A stretch of DNA of 64,000 bases from Cladobotryum mycophilum. Its lineage: Eukaryota; Ascomycota; Sordariomycetes; Hypocreales; Hypocreaceae. Made by a program: the position numbers and the translations under genes. Within the stretch, counting starts at the first letter, position 1, and each line of letters starts with the position of its first letter. The notes beneath the pieces are model-generated. The model was not told the origin of the DNA. It ran no database searches and worked only from the letters and a program-made list of their open reading frames with translations. This document shows positions 1 through 9,122 of the stretch, piece after piece. The DNA lies in contig JAVFKD010000015.1 in assembly GCA_036429605.1 (NCBI GenBank), positions 248,001 through 312,000 on the forward strand. The letters are read 5' to 3'.

Positions 1-3000
1 CATCGTTCGTTCTCCGTAGCCAATCGGGTCCGTTTTTTCCCCGTGGGTCCGCTTCCACAGGAGAAGGGTACTAAGAAAGCAACGGACGATACCATATCTC
101 ACTTCGGCACCAAAAACACGCCCCAGACGCTTGACTAGGCTAAATATTGCAGTATCCCTATCAGATTTGAGGGTAAGACCTGATCGTGAATATCCCTCAA
201 ATAGGAGCCGGACGAACTCAACAGCTCTGAAATACCCGGCCTTGTGGAGCCGCTCGGGAAAGTTAGTATCAAGGACAAAATACTGCTTGTTGTATGGCCT
301 ATAGTAATGTGAACATAAGTCATCACTTATGGCTTTTAACTGCACACTTACGGTTTCAGACTTATGAACCTTTCGCATCGTACTCCATCCCCACACTCCC
401 AATACGTGTGTGTCGCAGCAAAATGGAGAATGCGCCGAGACAGCACTCGTTCTTGGAGTACCCAAGCTCTCTTCATGAGAGGCCCCTTATCAACATCTGT
501 GTCAAAGTCGCAGGCACAAGTTAGTCTTTCTGCATTACCATGCATTTTGATATACTGAGAATCGGGGCTTGGCTTAAGGAAGCCATCGGCCCAGCCACCC
601 GCTGAACTTGCAGCAATCGTGCAGTAGGCGCAAGCAAAGATATCTTCCATTGTCCTTGCCTCGCTTCCCCAATCGCCGCCATGCCCTTGAATGATGCAGA
701 TGGCATCAATCCAGAGGTATTGCTTTCCAAGTTCTCGTGTTACTCGAATAGCGTTTTGAAATGTCTTTGGCAGACTGTTGTAGCCAAAACCCCGCAATCG
801 ACTATGGTAGTTTTCTGGAGTGGTGCAGAATCTGCGTTTTTCTTCCTCCGTTGGATTACCCCAGCAGTGTGAGAGCACAACATAGTCCTGTCCAGGAGGT
901 TTCTTCTCGCAGAGCGTCAGCTTATCGGGGTCGCCAATAAATATAACCCTTTTTGGCCAAAAGTTATGGTTGTCTCGTAGCTTGCAGCCGTTGTGATTAT
1001 CATCGCAGTCCTGAAGCCACTCGCGCAGTAGTCGAAAGTATAGAGAGTTGGTATGAGAGTGGGCGGAGATAAGATTAGAGGAAGGAATATTCACCGCCAA
1101 TTCCATGAGAAATTTCTTAGCAAGTCGGTAGTCGTCCTGACGCTTCCAAGAGTTCTAAAAGGAGATAGTGTGAGCCAAACATCTAAGACCATCTCAAAAG
1201 CATCCACTTACTTCCTATACCAGCAAGCACGCCAAGGTCAGCAATTATCGCCATGTTATCCATCTCATACATCTCAAAAAGCATCCACTTACGAACTATG
1301 CCAGCAAGCACGCCAAAGTCAGCAATTATCGCCATGTTATCCATCTCATACATCTCAAAGCATCCACTTACACGCTATGCCAACAAGCACGCCAAGGTTA
1401 GCAATTATCGCCATGTTATCCATCTCGAAAGCATCCACTTACTTCCTATGCCAGCAAGCACGCCAAGGTCAGCAATTATCGCCATATTATCCATCTCATA
1501 CATCTCAAAAGCATCCACTTACACGCTATATCAGCAAGCACGCCAAGGTCAGCAATTATCGCCATATTATCCATCTCAAAAGCATCCACTTACTTCCTAT
1601 GCCAACATACACGCCAAGGTCAGCAATTATCACCATCTTATCCATCTCATACATCTCAAAAGCATTCACTTACTTCCTATGCCAGCAAGCACGCCAAGGT
1701 CAGCAATTATCACCATGTTATCTCTCTCAAAAGCATCCACTTACTTCCTATACCAGCAAGCACGCCAAGGTCAGCAATTATCACCATCTTATCCATCTCA
1801 TACATCTCAAAAGCATCCACTTACACGCTATATCAGCAAGCACGCCAAGGTCAGCAATTATCGCCATGTTATCCATCTCATACATTTCAAAAGCATCCAC
1901 TTACGAGCTATTCCAGCAAGCACGCCAAGGTCAGCAATTATCGCCATGTTATCCATCTCGAAAGCATCCACTTACGAGCTATGCCAGCAAGCACGCCAAG
2001 GTCAGCAATTATCGCCATATTATCCATCTCATACATCTCAAAAGCATCCACTTACACGCTATGCCAGCAAGCACGCCAAGGTCAGCAATTATCGCCATGT
2101 TATCCATCTCAAAAGCATCCACTTACTTCCTATATCAGCAAGCACGCCAAGGTCAGCAATTATCGCCATGTTATCCCTCTCATACATCTCAAAAGCATCC
2201 ACTTACACGCTATACCAGCAAGCACGCCAAGGTCAGCAATTATCACCATCTTATCCATCTCAAAAGCATCCACTTACTTCCTATACCAGCAAGCACGCCA
2301 AGGTCAGCAATTATCACCATCTTATCCATCTCATACATCTCAAAAGCATCCACTTACACGCTATGCCAGCAAGCACGCCAAGGTCAGCAATTGTCGCCAT
2401 GTTATCCATCTCGAAAGCATTCACTTACAAGCTATGCCAGCAAGCACGCCAAGGTCAGCAATTATCGCCATATTATCCATCTCGAAAGCATCCACTTACA
2501 CGCTATATTAGCAAGCACACCAAGGTCAGCAATTATCGCCATATTATCCATCTCAAAAGCATCCACTTACACGCTATGCCAGCAAGCACGCCAAGGTCAG
2601 CAATTATCACCATCTTATCCATCTCAAAAGCATCCACTTACACGCTATATCAGCAAGCACGCCAAGGTCAGCAATTATCGCTATATTATCCATCTCAAAA
2701 GCATCCACTTACTTCCTATGCTAACATGCACGCTAAGGTCAGCAATTATCACCATCTTATCCATCTCATACATCTCAAAAGCATCCACTTACTTCCTATG
2801 CTAGCAAGCACGCCAAGGTCAGCAATTATCACCATGTTATCCATCTCAAAAGTATCCACTTACACGCTATATCAGCAAGCACGCCAAAGTCAGCAATCAT
2901 TATCATCTTATCCATCTTATACATCTCAAAAGCATCCACTTACACGCTATGCCAGCACGCACGCCAAGGTCAGCAATTATCGCCATGTTATCCATCTCAA

Positions 3001-3984
3001 AAGCATCCACTTACACGCTATATCAGCAAGCACGCCAAGGTCAGCAATTATCGCCATGTTATCCATCTCAAAAGCATCCACTTACACGCTATGCCAGCAA
3101 GCACGCCAAGGTCAGCAATTATCACCATCTTATCCATCTCAAAAGCATCCACTTACATCCTATGCCGGCAAGCACGCCAAGGTCAGCAATTATCGCTATA
3201 TTATCCACCTCAAAAGCATCCACTTACTTCCTATGCCAGCAAGCACGCCAAGGTTAGCAATTATCACCATATTATCCATCTCAAAAGCATCCACTTACAA
3301 ACTATACCAGCAAGCACGCCAAGGTCAGCAATCATCGCCATGTTATCTATCTTAAAAGCATCCACTTACGAGCTATACCAGCAAGCACGCCAAGGTCAGC
3401 AATTATCGCCATGTTATCCATCTCATACATCTCAAAAGCATCCACTTACGAACTATACCAGCAAGCACGCTAAGGTCAGCAATTATCGCCATGTTATCCA
3501 TCTCGAAAGCATCCACTTACGAGCTATTCCAGCAAGCACGCCAAGGTCAGCAATTATCACCATCTTATCCATCTCGAAAGCATCCACTTACACGCTATAT
3601 CAGCAAGCACGCCAAGGTCAGCAATTATCGCCATGTTATCCATCTCAAAATCATCTACTTACGGACTATGCCAGCAAGCACGCCAAAGTCAGCAGATACC
3701 CTTAGTCCCAAGGCTTTGTACATACCTCCTGTAGGGTGGTTATCAGCGAGTCAGCCTTATAACCCTCAACTGTATACGTACATCCTATGTCCCTATTAGA
3801 TCGCAATTCTATTCTTATACTCCATAATGCCACTGACCTGAAAATCGTCATGAATCCAGCCAGCATATTGCTTCTGTACGACTGCCATGTCTTTGATCTG
3901 GGTTTCCTGACCCTGAACATTGGGTAAAAGTCTACCTCATTCAAATAGCGTCCTGTCGCGCGGGGTAGAGTTGGACAGCGACAT
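1..3984 (-). CDS. HET-domain (heterokaryon incompatibility) protein with a 5' array of single-codon exons; 3' end beyond window
   Basis: This is a fungal allorecognition-type HET domain protein; members of this family trigger incompatibility or cell-death responses. The main exon 352-1154 encodes the classic motifs YVVLSHCWG, LWIDAICIIQ and RAWVLQERVLSRRILHF, then YWECG. A 53-nt intron (299-351, GTAAGT...TATAG) joins it in phase to a last exon (1-298) that continues with family-typical sequence such as GLTLKSDRDTAIF and RYGIVRCFL and runs off the window. The exon at 1154 opens directly after an intron acceptor (TTTTAG). Upstream come 36 three-base exons (see the array entry) and a proposed first exon 3838-3984 with ATG at 3984. 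All introns from exon 1 to the HET exon are phase 0. Codon 16 of the first exon is an in-frame TGA (3937-3939), so either translation starts downstream (a Met lies near codon 32) or the gene is damaged. The HET assignment is firm; the 5' gene model is inferred from splice signals. Confidence 0.8.
1212..3784 (-). repeat. Tandem array of near-identical introns separated by 3-nt (single-codon) exons
   Basis: On the plus strand this is a minisatellite with 71- or 80-bp periods. On the minus strand every unit reads as an intron: GTAAGT at the 5' end, GCTGAC or GCTAAC about 23 nt before the acceptor, and TAG at the 3' end. Intron lengths are 68 or 77 nt; the difference is a 9-bp internal duplication. 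Between TAG and the next GTAAGT there are always exactly three bases, and these are the hypervariable positions. The lowest coordinates of the 34 regular microexons run from 3663 (TCC) down to 1212 (GAA). Two more lie upstream in less similar introns: GAT at 3782-3784 and GAG at 3726-3728. Counting all 36, codons give 14 Arg, 11 Glu, 2 Asp, 5 Leu, 3 Phe, 1 Ser and no stop. Long plus-strand open frames over this region (up to about 700 codons) arise only because the unit lacks stops in all three frames. Confidence 0.85.
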
Positions 3985-4084
3985 CTTATTCTCAACTTTC
4001 CACGCCCTTCCACGCCCTTCCATGCCCCTCCATGCACGGTAGTCACGTGGGGATTTTAATAGCAAATTTTCCCTCGGATTTCAC

Positions 4085-4400
4085 CTACCCGTAGGCAACC
4101 CCTCTGGGAGCCAACTAAGGGACTCTCCCTTAGTTGGGCACAAAATTCTGGGACAGAGCACTTTTTCTATGGAATCGACTAACAAACGCACCAGCCACAT
4201 TTAATTTTTCCTAAAATCTCAGTTTTTGGCTGAATTTGCTAAAAGTACTTAATGCACTAACAATCTTACGTAGTTATAAATAGACTATATATTAGCTGAA
4301 AAGTCACACTGTCCCAGGCTTTTGTAGCTGTCCCAGAATTTTATGCCCAACTAAGGGGTGAGGCCCTTAGTTGGCCCCCGCAGGGGTTGCCTACGGGTAG
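4085..4400. mobile_element. MITE, Tc1/mariner-like, with long terminal inverted repeats
   Basis: This 316-bp element has no coding capacity. It starts CTACCCGTAGGCAACC and ends with the exact inverse GGTTGCCTACGGGTAG; the inverted repeats extend about 70 bp with small mismatches, up to the GGGACA / TGTCCC motifs. Each arm contains its own palindrome around CCAACTAAGGG...CCCTTAGTTGG (4111-4137 and 4347-4374), so each end can fold alone. TA dinucleotides at 4086-4087 and 4398-4399 could be the target duplication typical of Tc1/mariner transposition. The centre is AT-rich. It lies about 10 bp from the next element. Confidence 0.8.
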
Positions 4401-4411
4401 TTACAATGTTA

Positions 4412-5272
4412 TGACAAAAGTACGAGAACGCCCCACACCACCAAGTACATTATCGTAGCATACATCAACAACACCACAACTTTAAGCGACCACAACTTTA
4501 TCAATTTTATTGAAATTAAGATTATTATAGATCATTAGATAGCTCTCGTTCCGTAAATTAATATTTGGTATAGTACCCCCGGGCTGCGCGTACTGCTGCA
4601 AGACGGCGTGGCACTGAATCTATCAGCCTGTCTATGAGATCCTGAATCATTGTCTAGACCGGTGTCGGGGGGAAAAACCTTTATCTTTGAGGCGTCATAC
4701 CTCCATCAATTCTTCTTCGTTTCCTTCCCAGTGACGAGCAAACTCTAGCCTCTCTTCTGCTGTTTCCTCTGATATCTCAATCCGTTCCATAGCCTTCCAT
4801 TTGCGCCTGCAACCGTGCTCCAAGGCACGTCGGATAGTCCTGGAGCATACTTTTCCATCGACCTCATTCACGAGGGCATCCCATGTTATCTGACGCTCCT
4901 TTTTTTATCAATATCGTGATATAGCGCACCTCTGCCTCGGTCAGCTTCTTTGGGGCACCTTTTCTTGGTCTATTTCTTAAGGTATTGTTGTTTTCATAGC
5001 GCTTAACAATGCGGTGGACGGTTGAAGGGACGGTGTGAAACTCTTCCGCGACTTTACGATAACTTTCACCATGCGATTTCGCCTCGCACATGGCTGCTTT
5101 TTGAGCCTCATTAAACTGGTGACTAAACTCGCTATTTGCGCTTAATCTGGTACCAAATTTACGGTTGTCCGGCATCTTGTTGTTGCTCAATTGCAATTTG
5201 AAAACAGGGTGTTGTCGTGGGTGTGTTTTGGTTGGGTACCAGGTGGGTCTACGCGTTCTCGTACTTTTGTCA
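4412..5272 (-). mobile_element. Internally deleted Tc1/mariner-like transposon
   Basis: Terminal inverted repeats TGACAAAAGTACGAGAACGC are at 4412-4431 and, inverted, at 5253-5272. Inside is a minus-strand transposase reading frame keeping the N-terminal helix-turn-helix part and the last residues but lacking the DDE catalytic core, so the element is non-autonomous. Left flank is TTA/TA; the right flank does not preserve a clean TA, so the duplication is unclear. Confidence 0.75.
4558..5175 (-). pseudogene. Tc1-like transposase fragment, frameshifted and lacking the DDE core
   Basis: From the ATG at 5175 the frame encodes a Tc1/mariner DNA-binding region: helix-turn-helix residues QKAAMCEAKSHGESYRKVAEE and TVPSTVHRIVKRYE, then a basic linker RNRPRKGAPKKL. 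At the poly-A run near 4902 the frame shifts by one base; in the shifted frame the family sequence continues (ITWDALVNEV, RTIRRALEHG, RKWKAMERIE) and stops at about 4695. The catalytic aspartates that should follow are missing. A short final segment ending VRAARGYYTKY and a stop at 4558 resembles the usual transposase C-terminus. So the copy has one frameshift and one large internal deletion. Confidence 0.75.
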
Positions 5273-5313
5273 CCTGATTGTACTCCGTACTGAGAGGAAG
5301 TTAATAATACCAT

Positions 5314-6430
5314 ACCACACCATACCTAAATAGAGCTGTAATCCGGGGTGGGGCTAGCGGCGAATATGGTAAGGTGAAATCAGGGGCAAAGTGGGATGGC
5401 AAAGGAACTGGGAGAGTGGAAGAGTAAAATGGGATGGATGGTGGCTGAAATGGGATGATACCGTGCTGTGTAGTAGAATAAGCGGAGGGATGACGGGGTG
5501 TGGTAGTGGTAAATATTGTAATATATAATACGGAGTAATCAAGAGTAAATGCATTATTTATTCTATCCCAAAACAGTTTGTAAGTTAATATAATAGCCTT
5601 TTATTATTAAATTATTAAACCAATTCGCTATGTCAACAGAAGTGGTGGAAATAATAAAGGCAGTCGTATCCGAAGTAGGATGGTTACTTACTCTAAGAAA
5701 TATAGATTTGAACTCTCCTGGTACATTAGTTTGCTAACTTAGGGATGTAGCTTTAATATATTATATAGATGCCTTAGCTTAAGACCTAGCTTACTTTAAG
5801 TAACTGGTTATTAGCTGTAATAGTGACCCTGAATTGTTTGACACCCTTCTTTACGATCTTGGTGAAGAGTTCGTCAAGATGTTGTACGAGTGGCCAATCT
5901 TGGGGGTTGTTTATAACCTTTATGACCAAACTCTTTCTTTCCTTGATTTGAAAGGGATGGACGATTCCAGTAAGATTTGGATGATTTGGATTTAGAGAGA
6001 GGTTTAGTTAGAGAATAATTCGGATTAAGATTTGGACGGGATAGTAGTTGTGTAATTGCTATTAGTAATTAAATTGTCGCATCAAGAATGCCTTGCTTAC
6101 TGCAGAGTTCTCATCATCCAATCACTGCCAAAGGTGTATTACGCCTCGTAAATGGTCACTCAAGTTGGCATCCCACGATTTCACTAATAGCCGGCTGATT
6201 TTCCACACATATAACACCAAGAAATAAGCCCTCTCTATGGGAATGGTATAGGATTGTATTATAAATAAAGAAATATAGCTCATTGCCTTTGCCATCCATC
6301 TGCGTCAGAACCTCAAGGCCATCCACTCCTCAGGCCTTACCTGTTGGAAACAAGGTTATGGTGTAAAACTGTATATTTTTGAAGTCTAAGTTCTATCTCT
6401 TGTCTCGGAGACCAGGACCTCTATATGTTC
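5314..6430. other. AT-rich gene-free stretch
   Basis: No supported gene. The sequence is AT-rich and stop-dense, with a short GGGATGG/AAATGGGATG-type low-complexity patch at 5390-5460. It looks like degraded transposon territory next to the Tc1-like element, but I see no recognisable domain. Confidence 0.5.
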
Positions 6431-6498
6431 ACATCCTAACCTCCCGCTTATCGGACGAATGTTGTTCCTTACAGGTCTCAACATTACCAGCCTCCCTT

Positions 6499-6708
6499 CT
6501 ATTGCAAGCGACGAACCTTGCTCTGCCGAGCTTTCTTCGGCCACGATGGGTCAGCCCTCCCCTCCCGTAACTGATCAGCCTTCTCCTCCCGCAACGCCTC
6601 AGCCTCATTCTCGCGCAGATATTCAGCCTTCTCTCTCTCCAAGCGTTCAGCGTTCTCCTCCTGAAGACGTTCAGCGTCATTCAGGATCCAGGCTCCCCGA
6701 AGATCGTT
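6499..6708 (-). pseudogene. Charged coiled-coil C-terminal fragment of unknown gene
   Basis: A minus-strand frame from about 6708 to a TAG at 6499 encodes a regular Ala/Glu/Arg-rich helix with repeated AER, AEY and ALREEK blocks, ending in a basic tail KKARQSKVRRLQ. No start codon or splice context is clear, and a stop interrupts the same frame about 15 bp upstream. The sequence before it (about 6720-6860) contains a weak stretch RAKYEIKNLANVRIINGQ that loosely recalls a chromodomain-like segment of retroelements. I cannot name the gene; it is probably a remnant. Confidence 0.3.
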
Positions 6709-7266
6709 AATGGTTACCCAGGTTACTAACTAGATAACCTGAAATTCCACTTGACCGTTGATTATGCGTACATTAGCCAAATTCTTTATCTCGTATTTAG
6801 CACGATTGCTTATCGACACAAACCGCTTCTGTAGCACATTAGACCGTGGCGGGAGTGTCTGATTTTTGTTCGGCATCTGCTGTGGCAGGCTGTCGACTGG
6901 TCGGGCCTATTACTATACCGTCGATAACCGCTGACTTCTACGTGGCTACGCTCGCTCCTGTGTAGTCTAGTATTGTTTCCGCTGCTGGGGAATGACGACC
7001 AGTTCAGGGTTAGCCAGACGGCCTTCGCACGCGGGGAAGGGGCTCTTAATTGCTGAAGGAAAGACGGTTAACGATGTATATAGTAATGTAAAGCAGGTAA
7101 GGGTGGTTTACATTGATGAGTTAAATTATCTTTACCTGGTAAAATGTCCTTGAGCTATTCGCTGGTTACGACTAGCCTAGCAGGTATATTAATTTTACTA
7201 TTCTGGTTTTTGGATGTGGGGGGTATTGGGTTCCCTGGTATTATCTGTTAGTGGCGTATAATTATA

Positions 7267-8010
7267 TTATAAGATAGATAATACTATATTACCTTGTTTA
7301 GACGAGTTGTTGCTTGGTATCTTGTTGCAGTTATAGCTTATGAGCTTGTCTAAGAGTCCTTGGTTGGCATTGTTCTGACTATCCGGGAGAGCACTGTCGG
7401 GTCGAGTCTCCGGGCGCTCAGCTACTGCGCTGGAGCGAACGACAGATTCTCTGGAGTTAGGTTCGGAAATAGGTTGGTTGGCCTGGAAAGAAACTGAGGT
7501 TTCCATTGGTCGACTTGCCAGGGGATGGGTCGTAAAGTGTTGGCGATGAGAGGGACTGGAGGGTTTGGGTGATTCGGCCCTATGACGCTTCGACCTGGCG
7601 TGCAAGACAGGCTGGCCTGTAGTATGCACGAATCCGCTATGTACTTGAAGCGTTTCGCTCTCTCGAGCCAGTGCGTTGTTTGTTTGCGATTCCGGCAGAG
7701 GCCTCTTATTACCGCGAGGCTCAATGGGATGAGAGGAAGGTCTTCCAGGGTTAAGTTCAGGGATAGTTTGACGGTAAGAACCATCCGGCGGGGAGGCCTT
7801 GAAGGCTTCCGAAGGAACGTCCACCGGTGGGATTTTTGACGATTGGATCATAAGGCTTGGCAAACGAGGTTCAGTAAACCTGGTCCTGTAGCCCTCTGAA
7901 TTGATACTTGGGGCAGATGGATCGACGAGATGCGACCAGTTACCAATGACCCCCGAAAACCCGCTTCGGATAGGGGGCAGGTGACGTGTAGGTGATCCTG
8001 GAAAAGACAT
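7267..8010 (-). CDS. Hypothetical Ser/Pro-rich disordered protein
   Basis: An ATG-initiated 247-codon frame starting MSFPGSPTRHLPPIRSGFSG, rich in Ser, Pro, Asn and Arg with no hydrophobic core, signal peptide or recognised motif. A donor-like AAG/GTAATA near codon 240 suggests the last six residues may be intron read-through and that more exons follow toward 6.5-7.2 kb. Its neighbours are transposon remnants, so it may be a relic. Function unknown. Confidence 0.35.
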   Translation of the reverse strand: MSFPGSPTRHLPPIRSGFSGVIGNWSHLVDPSAPSINSEGYRTRFTEPRLPSLMIQSSKIPPVDVPSEAFKASPPDGSYRQTIPELNPGRPSSHPIEPRGNKRPLPESQTNNALARESETLQVHSGFVHTTGQPVLHARSKRHRAESPKPSSPSHRQHFTTHPLASRPMETSVSFQANQPISEPNSRESVVRSSAVAERPETRPDSALPDSQNNANQGLLDKLISYNCNKIPSNNSSKQGNIVLSIL

Positions 8011-9122
8011 CTTGTAGCCGCGAAATGATATGAAAAAGAGAATAGTTGAGAAGATTATGGATGATTAAAAACTGATAATCCTGACGTTTAACGGCATTAA
8101 CTAATTCTTTTATACCTAAAACCATTAATGGGTATGCACCAGGCTGGTTGCTCGAGTAACATCAAACATTACACACATAGCCAATTACGACCTAGACGAT
8201 AACAGGTCTTTAACCACCGTGAACCAGATAATTCCCCTTTCCCCTAGACTTACTTAACGGCTATGCAAACTGCGCAAATACAATCCTCCACGCATTAACT
8301 CCTATACCTAAAGAGCGAAAGCGATTGGTCGCCATAAGGTGATTCTAGGCATATATATGACCGTCGCCGGAGAAGCCGTTGGTCTAGACTCGAGAAACTG
8401 CTACGGGCATATAACACAACGCGGCACATCTTTCCGAGCCAGCGAATCAATCTGCTCACGATGGATATCAGGTCGCAGGTCATGGGCCATCATCGGCGGC
8501 ACTTTTGCTCATCAGCAATCCGCATATCATGCGTTATCATACGCCTTCCGTGAACACCCAGGCAGGTGATAGCAAGACGCAACAGATGCTTTGAATGGCG
8601 CTTGAGGACACGTCATCGGGGCTTGACCAAGGCCGCTCGTCGCAGATCACAGGTACGGCGGCGCTGGCTGGTGTGTTCGGTAGAGAATTGTCGGTTACCG
8701 CGTAGTTGGTCTTTTAGAAGAAAGAGAGAGAGCTGTTCTTTTCCATGCTATCAATGCTACTGTACCAAATATCAGTAATCTAGATAACGGACGCATGGGG
8801 GAGAGTTACAAGCACAAGAACTTACTGAAGACGCGGTATAAGTTTGAGGGCGAGGGTTGTGCGAAGGCAAATGCGGCAGAGAAGAGGCTGGGCGGCGCCG
8901 GCGCCGGCGCGATCAATGGACTAGCCAGCCAGGACAGACACATGGAGGGGCATTAGAAGTGGAAGAAGGGAATGGAGAAACAGTCAAGACTCGTAGGGAA
9001 GGGGGGCGGCGGTCTTATAGAAATCGCTAAAGCAGCGCACGGTTAAAAGTGGAGATTTTTGGCCGAGAGGGGCAGGCGGTGTAATTTGCAGCGACATACA
9101 ATACGATATCGACCCGTCAAAG
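8011..9122. other. Intergenic region upstream of the NLR gene
   Basis: No convincing gene. Short open frames at 8339-8569 and 8566-8778 have Arg/Cys-rich translations without family character. If the NLR downstream once had an N-terminal effector domain it should lie here, but no typical Goodbye, HET, patatin-like or helical effector sequence is visible; the NLR frame is closed by TAG at 9018. Confidence 0.4.

Noticed and set aside
1190..3700. CRISPR-like array (similar repeats with short variable parts)
   Set aside because: The variable parts are three bases, the repeats are 68-77 bp and the genome is eukaryotic.
1053..3799. Very long plus-strand open frames (583 and 700 codons) with repetitive peptides
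   Set aside because: The unit is 71 or 80 bp, not a multiple of three, so each frame cycles through all three readings; they stay open only because the unit has no stop codon. The splice-signal reading on the other strand explains the structure better.
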